In this document: positions 1 through 8,393 of the stretch, piece after piece
Layout of the letters: each line of letters opens with the position of its first letter
How positions within the stretch are numbered: position 1 is the stretch's first letter
Assembly (NCBI GenBank): GCA_022821585.1
Contig: JAJEDI010000032.1
Coordinates: 1-64,000 of the forward strand
DNA from: Caldilineaceae bacterium
GTDB taxonomy: Bacteria; Chloroflexota; Anaerolineae; Caldilineales; Caldilineaceae
DNA length: 64,000 nt
Direction of reading: 5' to 3'
The notes under the pieces: generated by a model
The model's input: the letters and a program-made list of their open reading frames with translations, nothing else
Told to the model about the DNA's origin: nothing
The model's database searches: none
Translations under genes and position numbers: made by a program

Positions 1-29
1 TGTTTGGGCCACTTTTCGCGATTGCCGCC

Positions 30-240
30 ACCGGGTCTAGGTGGCTTTTTGTTGGTGTGGGGGGGTGGGGGGGGCGGCCCCCCCCCACAAGGGAGGGCCG
101 AATAGGCCCGACCGCCCAAAAGCGAGGAGAGTGTGGAGATAGTGCTCTGATCGGCCCAGAGAGATCAGTTCGTGAACCGGAGGCGGCTTAGTCCTCAACT
201 GAGACGCGAGAAAGTTCGCCTCCATTTTGGGATGCAGGCT
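30..240. repeat. Composite dispersed repeat, copy A
   Basis: It contains the core CACAAGGGAGGGCCGAATAG followed by a GCCCGACCGCCC tail. The hairpin GGGCC-GAATA-GGCCC lies at 95-109, after a G-rich/C-rich stretch that can also fold. A downstream module ending TTCGCCTCCATTTTGGGATG (about 215-234) recurs in copies C and D. The same core occurs near 13.27, 28.82, 41.79 and 54.15 kb, always in this orientation. The left limit is uncertain because the window begins there. Confidence 0.75.
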
Positions 241-299
241 CGATGCCGGCGATGCTTGAGAGCGGGGTGTATTTGGGGACGGCGCGCTTGGTAACTCAC

Positions 300-335
300 G
301 TAAGGGCACCCACAAGGGGCGCCCCTACAGGTAGG
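300..335. repeat. Short GC repeat (GGGGCGCCCCTAC type)
   Basis: The segment CACAAGGGGCGCCCCTAC is self-complementary around GGGGCGCCCC. A close relative lies near 58,056-58,095, and related sequence begins composite repeat copies B-D (CACAAGGCCGGCACCTACGG and variants). Function unknown; it behaves like an interspersed repeat. Confidence 0.6.
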
Positions 336-462
336 AGAAACAGACAGTGCGGTTCAGGGAGTGGTTTGAAACCGTATGGCTGGGAAAGACCGGGGGTACT
401 GGGTGAATTCGGTCGGGTTTCTCGGAGGGGGACGATGGGGCGGGGACTGAGGCTGTGCAGGC

Positions 463-1575
463 TTAGAGCCCCTCTATTGTTTCGGCGACGAGGTGGTCGA
501 CGACGGCTTTGACGTCGCCGCCGGTTTCGTTGTAGACGCGCAGCTGGCGGTCGGCGCTGGTGCCGTTGGCGAGGATCTGCTCGATGGGCGCGATCTCTTT
601 TTCGATGCCCAGTTCGGCGATCTCTTCGCCGACGAGGTCGACCAGTTCGCGCATGAGGGAGCGGGCGGGCAACTCGGCCTGCTTGCCGAAGTCGATCATT
701 TTGCCGTCGAGCCCGTAGCGGGCGGCGCGCCATTTGTTTTCGTCGATCAGTTCTTTGGTGTAGACGCGGAAGGTGACATTACGCTGGCGCAGCTTCCAGT
801 GCCAGAGCACGAGGGCCTGGCAGAGCGCGGCGATGGCGATGGCTTCGTCAGCGCGCGGGCAGAGATCACAGATGCGGAATTCGAGCGTTGGATAGAGGTG
901 ATGGGGGCGCACGTCCCACCAGATCTTGCTGGAGTCAGGGATGCAGCCGGTATTGGACAGGGTCCGGATCAGCCCCTCATAGGCGGCTCGGTTGGGGAAG
1001 ACGTCGGGTATTCCGCTGCGGGGGAAGTCTTCGAAGACGACGGCGCGGTAACTCTTGAGCCCGGTTGGCTGGCCCTGCCAGAAGGGGCTGCTGGTGCTCA
1101 GGGCGAGGAGATGGGGCAGCATGTAGCGGAGGACATTCATGGTGTCGATGGCAAAGTCAGGATCCTCCAGGCCGACATGAATATGCATGCCGAAGATCAG
1201 AAGACGCTGGGCGAGCAGCTGCATTTCTTCGAGCACGCCCTGGTAGCGCGGGAAGGGCGTCACCTCCTGTTCAGACCAGCGGCTCATGGGATGCGTGGCG
1301 GCGGCGGCGATTGACAGCCCTCTTTCGTGGGCGAGGCGGCTTATGAAGTCCCGTTGCCGCAGGAGCTCCTCCTTCAGTTCAGCGGGTGTGGCGCAGACCG
1401 GCGTTCCCAACTCCACCATCGACTGGTGCAGCTCCGCTTTGATCTCCCTCTCCACCATCATTATCTTGCCATTTTCGATGAACTGGGTGATGAAGGAACG
1501 CAGTTCGCCGCTCTCCGGATCGATAACCTGGTATTCTTCTTCGATGCCGAGCGTCAGTTGTGGTCGTTCAATCAT
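463..1575 (-). CDS. Carboxylate-amine ligase, GCS2/YbdK type (paralog 1)
   Basis: A 370-residue protein of the glutamate-cysteine ligase 2 (YbdK) family, whose members form an amide bond between a carboxylate and an amine with ATP. The N-terminus has the family hallmark [17 protein letters not shown], and an [14 protein letters not shown] segment about 40 residues later matches the conserved ligase helix. The ORF track starts 89 residues earlier in a low-complexity Arg/Pro stretch; ATG at 1575 is preferred because the family motif begins there. It overlaps the upstream gene stop by 4 bases (ATGA), implying translational coupling. It is the last gene of a three-gene minus-strand operon. The substrate cannot be told; the annotation as a ligase is homology inference. 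Confidence 0.85.
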   Translation of the reverse strand: MIERPQLTLGIEEEYQVIDPESGELRSFITQFIENGKIMMVEREIKAELHQSMVELGTPVCATPAELKEELLRQRDFISRLAHERGLSIAAAATHPMSRWSEQEVTPFPRYQGVLEEMQLLAQRLLIFGMHIHVGLEDPDFAIDTMNVLRYMLPHLLALSTSSPFWQGQPTGLKSYRAVVFEDFPRSGIPDVFPNRAAYEGLIRTLSNTGCIPDSSKIWWDVRPHHLYPTLEFRICDLCPRADEAIAIAALCQALVLWHWKLRQRNVTFRVYTKELIDENKWRAARYGLDGKMIDFGKQAELPARSLMRELVDLVGEEIAELGIEKEIAPIEQILANGTSADRQLRVYNETGGDVKAVVDHLVAETIEGL

Positions 1576-2783
1576 AGGCTCTGCTCCGTCTGCGAAACGA
1601 GGAAGTCGACGACTGCTTTGCCGTCTTCGCCGCTCTGCCGCCAGACCTGACGCTGCTGTTCGGAACTGGCGCCGCGCTGCATGATGGTGTGGACGTGGGC
1701 GACCTCCTCGCGGCAGTTGAGGCGGTCCAGGACCGGCTCGACGCGTTCGAGAAGCTCGTGCAGCAGATTTCGAATGGGGACATCCTGTTCGATGCCGAAA
1801 TCGAGCAGGTTTCCTTGCAGACCGTAGCGTACGGCCCGCCACTTGTTTTCGGCGATGAGCGTGCGGTCGTAGAGGCGGAAGGACATGTTGCGATGGCGCA
1901 GGTCGACCAGCCAGGCAACGGTTGCCTGAATCAGGGCGGCTACGGCGAGCACGTCGTCGATGTCGGGCAGGGCGTCGCAGACCCGGATTTCCAGGGCGGC
2001 CTGTTCAGCAGCCGGCGACTTGGACCGGGAGTTTGGTCCGGTTTCGGTGCGGGGGCGCGAGCGGTCCTGCTGTTGGGAGTGGGGTCGGATGTCCCACCAG
2101 ATGGCTTCAGGATCGGGGATGCTGTTGGTACGCAGGAGGGTATCGACGTAGCCGAGATAGTCGCTGAGGCTGCGGAAGGCATTGGGGATGCCGGTGCGGG
2201 GGAGGGCGTCGAGGAGGACGGAGCGGTAGCTGGCCAGCCCGGTATCGAGTCCCTGCCAGAAGGGCGAGGCGTTGGCAAGGCAGAGGATGTGGGGGAGCAG
2301 GTAGCGCATTGCGTTCATGACGTCGATGGCCAGATTCCTGTCGTCGATACCGACGTGGACGTACATGCCGAAGGCGAGCAGACGGCGGGCGATGAACTGC
2401 GTGTCCTCGATGAGGGCGCGATAGCGGGGCGACTCCTCCTGTTCCCTTTCCCAGTAACTGAAGGGGTGGGCGCCGGCCGCCATTATTTTGAGGCCGTGGG
2501 AGGCGGCCAGTTTTCTCATTTCACGTCGGATTCGCAGGAGCTCCTGACGAGCTTGTTTGACATCACGGCAGATGGGAGTACCTGCGACCGGAGCAGGGGT
2601 GCCGGACGGGCCGCCTGTGCGGGGCACGGTCTGTTCACCACTCTCTTTTCCCTGCCCGTGGGCGTCCAGAAGGGTGAGGCCCTGGGCGGTAGCAAAGCCG
2701 CGCAGATCCCTGCTGTCCGGATCGATGAACTGATACTCCTCTTCAATGCTGATGCTAAAGGAAGGTTGGCTGTATTCGGCCAT
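1572..2783 (-). CDS. Carboxylate-amine ligase, GCS2/YbdK type (paralog 2, divergent)
   Basis: A 403-residue paralog of the downstream gene, opening with [20 protein letters not shown]. It keeps matching WWDIRPH and LEIRVCD blocks, but about 25 low-complexity residues rich in Gln, Arg, Ser and Pro separate them, where paralog 1 has only a few. The region that in paralog 1 reads [14 protein letters not shown] is replaced by a Gly/Pro-rich stretch ending in GTPIC, so a normally conserved helix is missing. The two paralogs may have split roles, for example a catalytic and a partner subunit, or this copy may accept another substrate. It starts 26 bases after the ATP-grasp gene stop. Confidence 0.82.
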   Translation of the reverse strand: MAEYSQPSFSISIEEEYQFIDPDSRDLRGFATAQGLTLLDAHGQGKESGEQTVPRTGGPSGTPAPVAGTPICRDVKQARQELLRIRREMRKLAASHGLKIMAAGAHPFSYWEREQEESPRYRALIEDTQFIARRLLAFGMYVHVGIDDRNLAIDVMNAMRYLLPHILCLANASPFWQGLDTGLASYRSVLLDALPRTGIPNAFRSLSDYLGYVDTLLRTNSIPDPEAIWWDIRPHSQQQDRSRPRTETGPNSRSKSPAAEQAALEIRVCDALPDIDDVLAVAALIQATVAWLVDLRHRNMSFRLYDRTLIAENKWRAVRYGLQGNLLDFGIEQDVPIRNLLHELLERVEPVLDRLNCREEVAHVHTIMQRGASSEQQRQVWRQSGEDGKAVVDFLVSQTEQSL

Positions 2784-2809
2784 AGTTTCCTCTCTTCTGA
2801 CGGGGCCTG

Positions 2810-4189
2810 CTATGCGTCCCTTTCTTCGACCATGAATACCGGGACAATGGAGCCGCCGCCGGCGGTTACGTTGAGGAGTGTCTGGCTGCTCAGGCGGCAG
2901 AGGCAGCCGTGGACGCGCTCACCGCGGAACAGAAACGGGTCCGAGTCCACCAGACGACTATCGATCTCGACGCCGCCACTTGCCGTCATTGCAGGGAACT
3001 CCTCGTAGGCGATCTGTACCCGCTCCTGGACGACCGTCGGTTCGCTTACTGCGGCAGCCAAAGCCTCGTCCCATTCATCCTGCTCCGTCTCCCAGCCAAT
3101 AATGACGCCTTTGCCGCCGTACTCGTCGTTTGGTTTGAGAACCAGCCTTTCGCTGTTGGCGCTTGCCCATGGCAGGAGGTCGATTGGATTGCCGGCCGGG
3201 TCGAGAGTGGAGCGTTCCTCCACGGTGCGGGTCCAGGGGATGTGTTGCTGCACCGCTTGCTGCTCTTCTGCGGTGAGAAGGTGGGCATTGCGCTCATCGC
3301 TGGCGACGGCGAGGCTGGCTTTTTTGTGGAGCAGCTTGCAGGTGAACGGGTTAACAAGGCAGATCGCGCTTGCTTTCAGGGCGTCGACGATGGGATGGTT
3401 GAGGCCGTAGCGCTGGAGTAGCTCGCTGATCAGGACGCGCTTGTAGACGAAGTCAACGGGTGCGCCGGCGGCATAGAGCCGGCCGTTCCTGAACTCCATC
3501 TCTTCAGGGTCGCAGATGACCGCGGTGATACCGTGTTCGGCGAAGTATTCGACGAAGAGGTCGAATTCGCTGGCGGTGGGGACGCCGCGCCAGTCGACGA
3601 TGGCGATGTCGGGCAGTTTGCTGCGGTCGCGGCGCCATTCATAGTAGACGCGCAGGAACTCGTCGAGAGCCGGTTTTCGGCTAAGCAGGGAGTGCACTGC
3701 GTAGTGCCGGCCAAATGCCTGCATGACCGGCATCTCGTGAAACAGCTCGCTGAGAACGCCCGAGTAGGCCATAGAGGCCGGGCTTTCGCCGTTGAACTCG
3801 ACGAAACCGAGGCTGCGGCTGCCGTCCTGGTTGCGGGCAAAAAAACTGTCAAGGCGGGCGGTGGGGATGGTGGTGCGGTAGCCGTGATCGAGAAGAAGAA
3901 GATACTCTTCTTCGGGTGTGGCGTGGATCTGCGCGCGCAGCCCGGCGTCGTCAAGCATGAGGCGTGCCAGGCGGTCGAAGAGGCGGAGAACCAGTTCGGT
4001 GCGATCAACCAGATAGCCCCATTCCTGCGGCGAATAGAACAGGGGGCGCAGTACGGTGCAGAGTGGACGGTCGCCGAAGACCATGTTGCGCTCGGCCATG
4101 CGCGCGGTGAGCAGGTCCCAGCTGTCGCCGGCGAGGCCGGGCCGGGAGAGGAGGTCATGGTAACGGGAGATGGCGGTCAGTGAGTTCAT
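2810..4189 (-). CDS. Circularly permuted ATP-grasp family protein
   Basis: A 459-residue cytosolic protein with the layout of circularly permuted ATP-grasp proteins (related to glutathionylspermidine synthase and DUF404/DUF407 proteins). The ATP-binding signature [19 protein letters not shown] lies near residues 345-365, and acidic/amide residues in VEFNGESPA lie near 125-135. Such enzymes activate a carboxylate as an acyl phosphate and ligate an amine. Co-transcription with two GCS2-type ligases suggests a short peptide or peptide-like metabolite is built here. It is the first gene of the operon; a weak promoter with TATACT lies about 50 bases upstream. The product is unknown. Confidence 0.8.
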   Translation of the reverse strand: MNSLTAISRYHDLLSRPGLAGDSWDLLTARMAERNMVFGDRPLCTVLRPLFYSPQEWGYLVDRTELVLRLFDRLARLMLDDAGLRAQIHATPEEEYLLLLDHGYRTTIPTARLDSFFARNQDGSRSLGFVEFNGESPASMAYSGVLSELFHEMPVMQAFGRHYAVHSLLSRKPALDEFLRVYYEWRRDRSKLPDIAIVDWRGVPTASEFDLFVEYFAEHGITAVICDPEEMEFRNGRLYAAGAPVDFVYKRVLISELLQRYGLNHPIVDALKASAICLVNPFTCKLLHKKASLAVASDERNAHLLTAEEQQAVQQHIPWTRTVEERSTLDPAGNPIDLLPWASANSERLVLKPNDEYGGKGVIIGWETEQDEWDEALAAAVSEPTVVQERVQIAYEEFPAMTASGGVEIDSRLVDSDPFLFRGERVHGCLCRLSSQTLLNVTAGGGSIVPVFMVEERDA

Positions 4190-4236
4190 TTGGCCATTGG
4201 CCCTGCTGCGTCTTTTAGCGACCGTGAGAGTCCTTC

Positions 4237-4267
4237 AGTATACGTCGCGATTGCGGGTGTGCGCCAA
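4237..4267 (-). promoter_or_regulatory. Possible promoter of the ATP-grasp/GCS2 operon
   Basis: On the minus strand TTGGCG is followed after 19 bases by TATACT, which lies 48 bases before the ATP-grasp start codon. The -10 is good but the spacer is long, so only the -10 assignment is reasonably supported. Confidence 0.35.
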
Positions 4268-4284
4268 GCGATAAATTCAAGCGG

Positions 4285-4680
4285 TTAAGGGCTGCAGTTG
4301 AACCCGTACCCCGGTTCGCCGGCATCGGGGTCGCGGAAGGTCAAGGTCAGGTCGAAGGTCTGACGGTCGACGATCTGGGCGTCCTTGCTCAGTCCGACAG
4401 AGAGCATTGCTTCCACGCGGTAGGTTTCGTCGGGGGTGACAGGGTCTTTGAGGTGCAGGGTGTTGTTGAGGCGGGTATCGGTCTGGGCCAGGAGGACGAG
4501 GCTGTTGTTTTCGGTGCCATCGGGGTTGTAGACGATGAGCTCGACATTGGGGGCATCATCTTCCAGGCGGGCGGGAAGCCAGATGCGCACCCATAGGCGG
4601 CGCAGATCGGGGTAGGGATAGATGAGAATCCGCTCGAATTGCAGCGGCGTGTCCTGCTCGAAGAGATTGATTTGCGTCAT
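4285..4680 (-). CDS. Hypothetical protein, small beta-rich
   Basis: A 131-residue protein beginning MTQINLFEQDTPLQFERI. It has no signal peptide or membrane segment. Alternating hydrophobic and charged residues, with phrases such as RLWVRIWLPARLED and NVELIVYNPDGTENN, suggest a beta sandwich that may bind a ligand or partner. I do not recognise the family. The ORF track extends 24 residues upstream; ATG at 4680 is chosen because the upstream part is Pro/Lys-rich and poor in secondary structure, though no strong ribosome site decides it. It ends about 95 bases before the ATP-grasp gene and could be read with it, and is divergent from the DUF1537 kinase. Confidence 0.6.
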   Translation of the reverse strand: MTQINLFEQDTPLQFERILIYPYPDLRRLWVRIWLPARLEDDAPNVELIVYNPDGTENNSLVLLAQTDTRLNNTLHLKDPVTPDETYRVEAMLSVGLSKDAQIVDRQTFDLTLTFRDPDAGEPGYGFNCSP

Positions 4681-4797
4681 ATTCTGGTGGCCGGGGGTTG
4701 CTTGCGCACCCGGCGATGGGAGTTTATGCTTGAAAGCACGGGTGCCGTTCAACTACGTGAATGCTGTTATGCGATAAGTATAGCAGGATCTTTTTTG

Positions 4798-6015
4798 ATG
4801 AGATACCTGAAAATTCTTGCGGACGACCTGACCGGCGCGGCGGACAGCGCGGCCCGCTGCCGGAGGTTCGGGCTGCAGGCAACGATCTTTTTGGATATAC
4901 CGGAACCGCCCTTGCCACCGGGGGCACTGGCCTTTACATCGGACTCCCGTCATCTGGCGGCCGAAGCGGCTGCGAAGGAGACGCGAAACACAGCCGCGTC
5001 TCTGCCCGACCTGGAGGGGCTGTGGTACAAGAAGATTGACTCGACGCTGCGAGGCAACATCGGCAGCGAGGTGGATGCGCTGCTGGACCTGGTGGACGCG
5101 CCGGCGGCGGTGGTCTGTCCGGCCTTTCCGGCTCAGCGACGGGTCTTGCGCAGCGGATTTCTCACGGCCCCCGATCTCGAACCTGAAACCGTCCATCTGC
5201 CGTCACTCCTGCGTGAGCAGAGCTGTCACGATGTGGCGGCGCTCTCTTTGGAGCAGGTGCGCGGCGGAGGGTTGGCGGCGATGATGAAACGAATCGTAGA
5301 GGAGCGGGACGTTAGCCCGGCAGAAGGACGAATGGTGATTGCGGTCGATGCGCTGACTGACGAGGACCTGGACAGTGTGGTAGGGGCGCAGCAGGAGGGC
5401 GTGCCGGGGGCACTGCTGTGCGGGAGCGCAGGACTTGTGGGTGCGCTCGCTCGACGAGCCGGCGCAGAGAACGGGTTTCCTGCCTTGCCCACGGGGCGTC
5501 CGCGCCCTGCGGGGCGGTCGGTCCTTGCGGTGGTGGGCAGTGGCAGCGACGCTGCCCACCGGCAGATCGCCTTCCTGCTGCGCTCTGGGCGCGACGCTCC
5601 TCATTGGGCGGTCAGCCAGCTGATCGTTGCTCCGGAGACCGATGCGACGGCGACAGCCGCCCTCGATCCGGATCAGCCGATCTGGCTATTACAGCAGCCC
5701 CGGCCCCAACCCGGCACTGTTCTGGAAGGCGGTGCGGCGCGACAGCGGGCGGACCATCTGGGGCATGTCAGTTCGGCGGCGCTGGCGCGGCGGCCGGTCG
5801 ATCTGTTGCTTCTGGTGGGCGGAGATACGGCTATGCCAATCCTCAGGAGCCTGGGCGCGGCGCGACTCACGGTTGAGGAGGAGTTGCTGCCGGGGATGCC
5901 GCTATGCAGCACTGTTATCGACGGGCGCCGAATGCTTGTTGTGTTGAAGCCAGGGCATTTCGGGGAAGAGGAGACGCTAGTTGCGTTGTTGGACAGGGTG
6001 ATTGGTGGAGGTTAG
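4798..6015 (+). CDS. Four-carbon acid sugar kinase family (DUF1537)
   Basis: A 405-residue protein starting MRYLKILADDLTGAADSA; the DDLTGAAD motif near residues 9-16 is the N-terminal hallmark of DUF1537 kinases, and VGGDTA in the C-terminal half matches the nucleotide-binding C-terminal domain. Characterised members (OtnK, DtnK, LtnK families) phosphorylate erythronate or threonate at C4, and several are paired with a PdxA2 dehydrogenase. A PdxA-like gene lies 1.2 kb away on the opposite strand, supporting this role. ATG at 4798 is chosen over the ORF-track start because the family N-terminus begins there, with AGGATC just upstream. The gene converges on the DegT gene with 17 bases between stops. 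The exact stereoisomer used is unknown. Confidence 0.85.
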   Translation: MRYLKILADDLTGAADSAARCRRFGLQATIFLDIPEPPLPPGALAFTSDSRHLAAEAAAKETRNTAASLPDLEGLWYKKIDSTLRGNIGSEVDALLDLVDAPAAVVCPAFPAQRRVLRSGFLTAPDLEPETVHLPSLLREQSCHDVAALSLEQVRGGGLAAMMKRIVEERDVSPAEGRMVIAVDALTDEDLDSVVGAQQEGVPGALLCGSAGLVGALARRAGAENGFPALPTGRPRPAGRSVLAVVGSGSDAAHRQIAFLLRSGRDAPHWAVSQLIVAPETDATATAALDPDQPIWLLQQPRPQPGTVLEGGAARQRADHLGHVSSAALARRPVDLLLLVGGDTAMPILRSLGAARLTVEEELLPGMPLCSTVIDGRRMLVVLKPGHFGEEETLVALLDRVIGGG

Positions 6016-6032
6016 TGGTCAGAGGACAGTTG

Positions 6033-7208
6033 TTAGTGGAGGGCGGCGATGTTTTGGCGGACTTTGAGGATGGCTTGAAGGATGTCGTCCATTTCGTGCG
6101 GCTCGGCCAGGAGGATGTTTTGGCTGATGGAGACGGTCTGCCGGCAGAGGAGCTCGCTGTTGGGGCAGGGCGTGATGCGGCTGTAGGGTTCGACGAGCGG
6201 GGGCTGGTGGTAGAGGGGGTAGGGATAGAGCGGGCCGACGGGAATGTTTTCGGCGCGCAGGGCGGAGATGAAGGCGCGGCGGGGCAGTCCGGCGAAGGAA
6301 TCGGCGTCGTAGCGCATGAGGAAGATGTGATGGGCGTGGGCGTCTACGCGGGGGTCCCAGCGCTGGGGCGCGAGGCCGTCGATTTCGTCGAGGAAGCCGC
6401 GCAGGCGGCGGGCGTTGCTCATGCGGCGTTGGAGCTGGTCGTCGAGACGGGTGAGGCCGGCGGAGAGGACAGCGGCCTGCCAGCCGCTGAGGCGCAGGTT
6501 GGTGCCGAGGTTGGGATGTTCGTAGCCGTGGCCGTCCGGGCTGCGGCCGCAGTTGGCGATACTCCACATGCGCTCTGCCAGCTGGGGATCGTTGGTCAGG
6601 AGGGCGCCGCCTTCGCCGGCGGTGAGGTTTTTGCTGGCCTGGAAGCTGAATGAACCGGCGACGCCGAGTGCGCCGACGGGCTGGCCGTTCCAGCCGCTGC
6701 CATGGGCGTGGGCGGCGTCTTCGATGACGAAAAGATTGTGCCTTTGCGCGAGTGGCAGCAGGCTGTCGAAATCGACGGGCAGGCCGCCGAAGTGGACCGG
6801 GATTACGGCCTTGGTGCGGTCGCTGACGGCGGCTTCGACGGCAGGGGTTGAGAGATTCCAGGTCTCAAGGTCAACGTCGGCGAAGACAGGGGTGGCGCCG
6901 ACGGTGCGAACCGAGGCGGCGGTGGCGATGAATGTGTAGGGCGGCACGACCACTTCATCGCCGGGGCCGATGTTCAGGGCGCGCAGGGCGGTCTCGAGGG
7001 TGGTCGTTCCGTTGACGGTGGTGACGCAGAATTGGGCGGCGAAGGCGGATTCGAATTCGGTCACGGCTGTGTCGTAGCCGCCCCATTCCCCTCTTTCAAG
7101 TACAGCCAGGAGGCCAGCGCGCTCGGTCTCATCCCACTGGGGCCAGCTGGGCCAGGGTTGGGTGCGGACCGGTTGGCCGCCGTGTAGGGCAAGCTCCGTT
7201 TTTGTCAT
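6033..7208 (-). CDS. DegT/DnrJ/EryC1/StrS family aminotransferase
   Basis: A 391-residue PLP-dependent fold-type I protein of the sugar aminotransferase/AHBA synthase group. The EDAAHAHGSGW motif near residues 185-195 holds the PLP-ring aspartate, and SFSFQASKNLTAGEGG holds the Schiff-base lysine near residue 213. Such enzymes usually aminate keto-sugars or dehydrate them. The ATG overlaps the PdxA-like stop by 4 bases, so translation is probably coupled. Its place at the end of a sugar-acid operon rather than in a cell-envelope or antibiotic cluster is unusual and suggests a catabolic or regulatory substrate. The catalytic lysine is present, so it should be active. Confidence 0.88.
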   Translation of the reverse strand: MTKTELALHGGQPVRTQPWPSWPQWDETERAGLLAVLERGEWGGYDTAVTEFESAFAAQFCVTTVNGTTTLETALRALNIGPGDEVVVPPYTFIATAASVRTVGATPVFADVDLETWNLSTPAVEAAVSDRTKAVIPVHFGGLPVDFDSLLPLAQRHNLFVIEDAAHAHGSGWNGQPVGALGVAGSFSFQASKNLTAGEGGALLTNDPQLAERMWSIANCGRSPDGHGYEHPNLGTNLRLSGWQAAVLSAGLTRLDDQLQRRMSNARRLRGFLDEIDGLAPQRWDPRVDAHAHHIFLMRYDADSFAGLPRRAFISALRAENIPVGPLYPYPLYHQPPLVEPYSRITPCPNSELLCRQTVSISQNILLAEPHEMDDILQAILKVRQNIAALH

Positions 7209-8275
7209 ATTGACCTCTGCACAGGCGGATTAGAGGCGCCTGGGGTGAGCATTTGCGCGCACAGCTTCAGCGCCTGTTTGAGAGCCTGAGGACTGGCTAC
7301 GCCTCTGCCGACGATGTCGAAGGCGGTGCCGTGGGCCGGGGTTGTGATGGGCGTGGAGAGACCGCCGTGGACGGTGACGCCGCGTTCGAAGCCGAGCAGC
7401 TTCATGGCGATCTGGCCCTGATCGTGGTACATGGTGACGACGCCGTCGAACTCGCCGCGGCTGGCGCGCAGGAAGACGGTGTCGGGCGGGTAGGGGCCGG
7501 AGGCGGCGATGTCCTCTTCCTGGGCGGCTTCGACGGCGGGGCGGATGACGTCGATCTCTTCGCTGCCGAAGAGGCCGCCTTCGCCGGCATGGGGGTTGAG
7601 ACCGGCCACGGCGAGGCGGGGGGCCGGCAGCCCGCTACGGCGGATGGTGTTGTGGATGAGGCGGATGGCGGGAAGGATTGCGTCGACGGCTATGTGTTCA
7701 TAGACGGCGCGCAGGGGGATGTGGGAGGTTACGCGCGAGGTCCAGAGTCCGTCCATGGTGTTGACTTCGCCGACGTAGCCGCTGTCGCCGAGGCGTTCGG
7801 CGAAGTAGCGCAGCTCGTCCTCGTGGCGGCTGCCGGCGGCGTGCATGGCCTTTTTGTTGAGTGAGGCGTAGGTGATGCCGTCGACGAGGCCGGCGCGGGC
7901 GAGGTCGGCGGCGTAGTCGAGCGTTTGCAGGACGTAGCGTCCGGCGGCGGGGCTCACGCGGCCGGGCGTGTGTTCTGCCTGCGGGAAGGCTGGGCCGGTC
8001 AGGAGTACGGGGCCGGGGGGCGAAGGGGGCAGATCCTCTGGTGAATTGTAATGGGGCAGTTCGAGCGAGAGACCGGCGCATTGGGCGCCCCAGTCCAGGA
8101 TCCAGGGTTCGCCGATGACGATGATGTTTACACCATCGTAACCGGGGGTGGTTCTGTCCGGTTCCGGTTCTTCCGCCAAGACGCGGGCGACGATTTCCGG
8201 CCCTATGCCGCAGGGGTCGCCAAGAAGGAGGGCCAAGCGGGAGGTGCGCGTCGGTGTTGCTGGACTGGGCGTCAT
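7205..8275 (-). CDS. PdxA/PdxA2 family 4-phospho-hydroxyacid dehydrogenase
   Basis: A 356-residue protein with the PdxA N-terminal signature LALLLGDPCGIGPEIVARVL and later HAGEGGLFGSEE and YHDQGQIAMKLLGFERGV, which carry metal- and phosphate-binding residues. PdxA oxidises 4-phosphohydroxythreonine; the PdxA2 branch oxidatively decarboxylates 4-phospho-threonate or erythronate to dihydroxyacetone phosphate. With a DUF1537 kinase nearby and no other vitamin B6 genes, the PdxA2 role is favoured. The start at 8275 removes a 21-residue N-terminal extension in the ORF track that is not family-like; the choice is not certain. It lies between the LarA-like gene and the DegT gene. Confidence 0.85.
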   Translation of the reverse strand: MTPSPATPTRTSRLALLLGDPCGIGPEIVARVLAEEPEPDRTTPGYDGVNIIVIGEPWILDWGAQCAGLSLELPHYNSPEDLPPSPPGPVLLTGPAFPQAEHTPGRVSPAAGRYVLQTLDYAADLARAGLVDGITYASLNKKAMHAAGSRHEDELRYFAERLGDSGYVGEVNTMDGLWTSRVTSHIPLRAVYEHIAVDAILPAIRLIHNTIRRSGLPAPRLAVAGLNPHAGEGGLFGSEEIDVIRPAVEAAQEEDIAASGPYPPDTVFLRASRGEFDGVVTMYHDQGQIAMKLLGFERGVTVHGGLSTPITTPAHGTAFDIVGRGVASPQALKQALKLCAQMLTPGASNPPVQRSI

Positions 8276-8338
8276 GTGATGGGCGTGCGGTGATGTTCGG
8301 ATCGGGCACTGCGGTTGGCGGTTGAGACTATCGGGCAC

Positions 8339-8375
8339 CGCCCAGTGCTGACTTTGGGGCTGTCAGCATTGGGCG
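8339..8375. terminator. Hairpin downstream of LarA-like gene
   Basis: CGCCCAGTGCTGAC pairs with GTCAGCATTGGGCG (one G-T wobble) around a nine-base loop. On the plus strand it is followed by AGTTTTCTTT; on the minus strand, the direction of the flanking genes, no T tract follows. It may be an intergenic mRNA-stabilising hairpin between the LarA-like and PdxA-like genes rather than a true terminator. Confidence 0.55.
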
Positions 8376-8393
8376 AGTTTTCTTTCAAGCGGA

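Larger units (their letters stand above)
1..462. other. Intergenic region with repeats, no gene
   Basis: No credible coding region is seen before the first gene, which runs towards this end on the minus strand. The stretch holds copy A of the composite dispersed repeat and a short GC repeat near 300-335. The ORF-track entries here have low-complexity Pro/Arg-rich products typical of shadow frames. No hairpin followed by a T tract was found just downstream of the GCS2 gene stop. Confidence 0.7.

Noticed and set aside
463-1842. The 459-residue ORF extending the first ligase by 89 residues
   Set aside because: The extra part is Arg/Pro-rich, lies in the coding region of the upstream ligase, and the family N-terminus starts at 1575.
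1689-3008. 439-residue plus-strand ORF opposite the ligase genes
   Set aside because: Val/Glu/Gly/Asp-rich antisense shadow of two well-supported genes.
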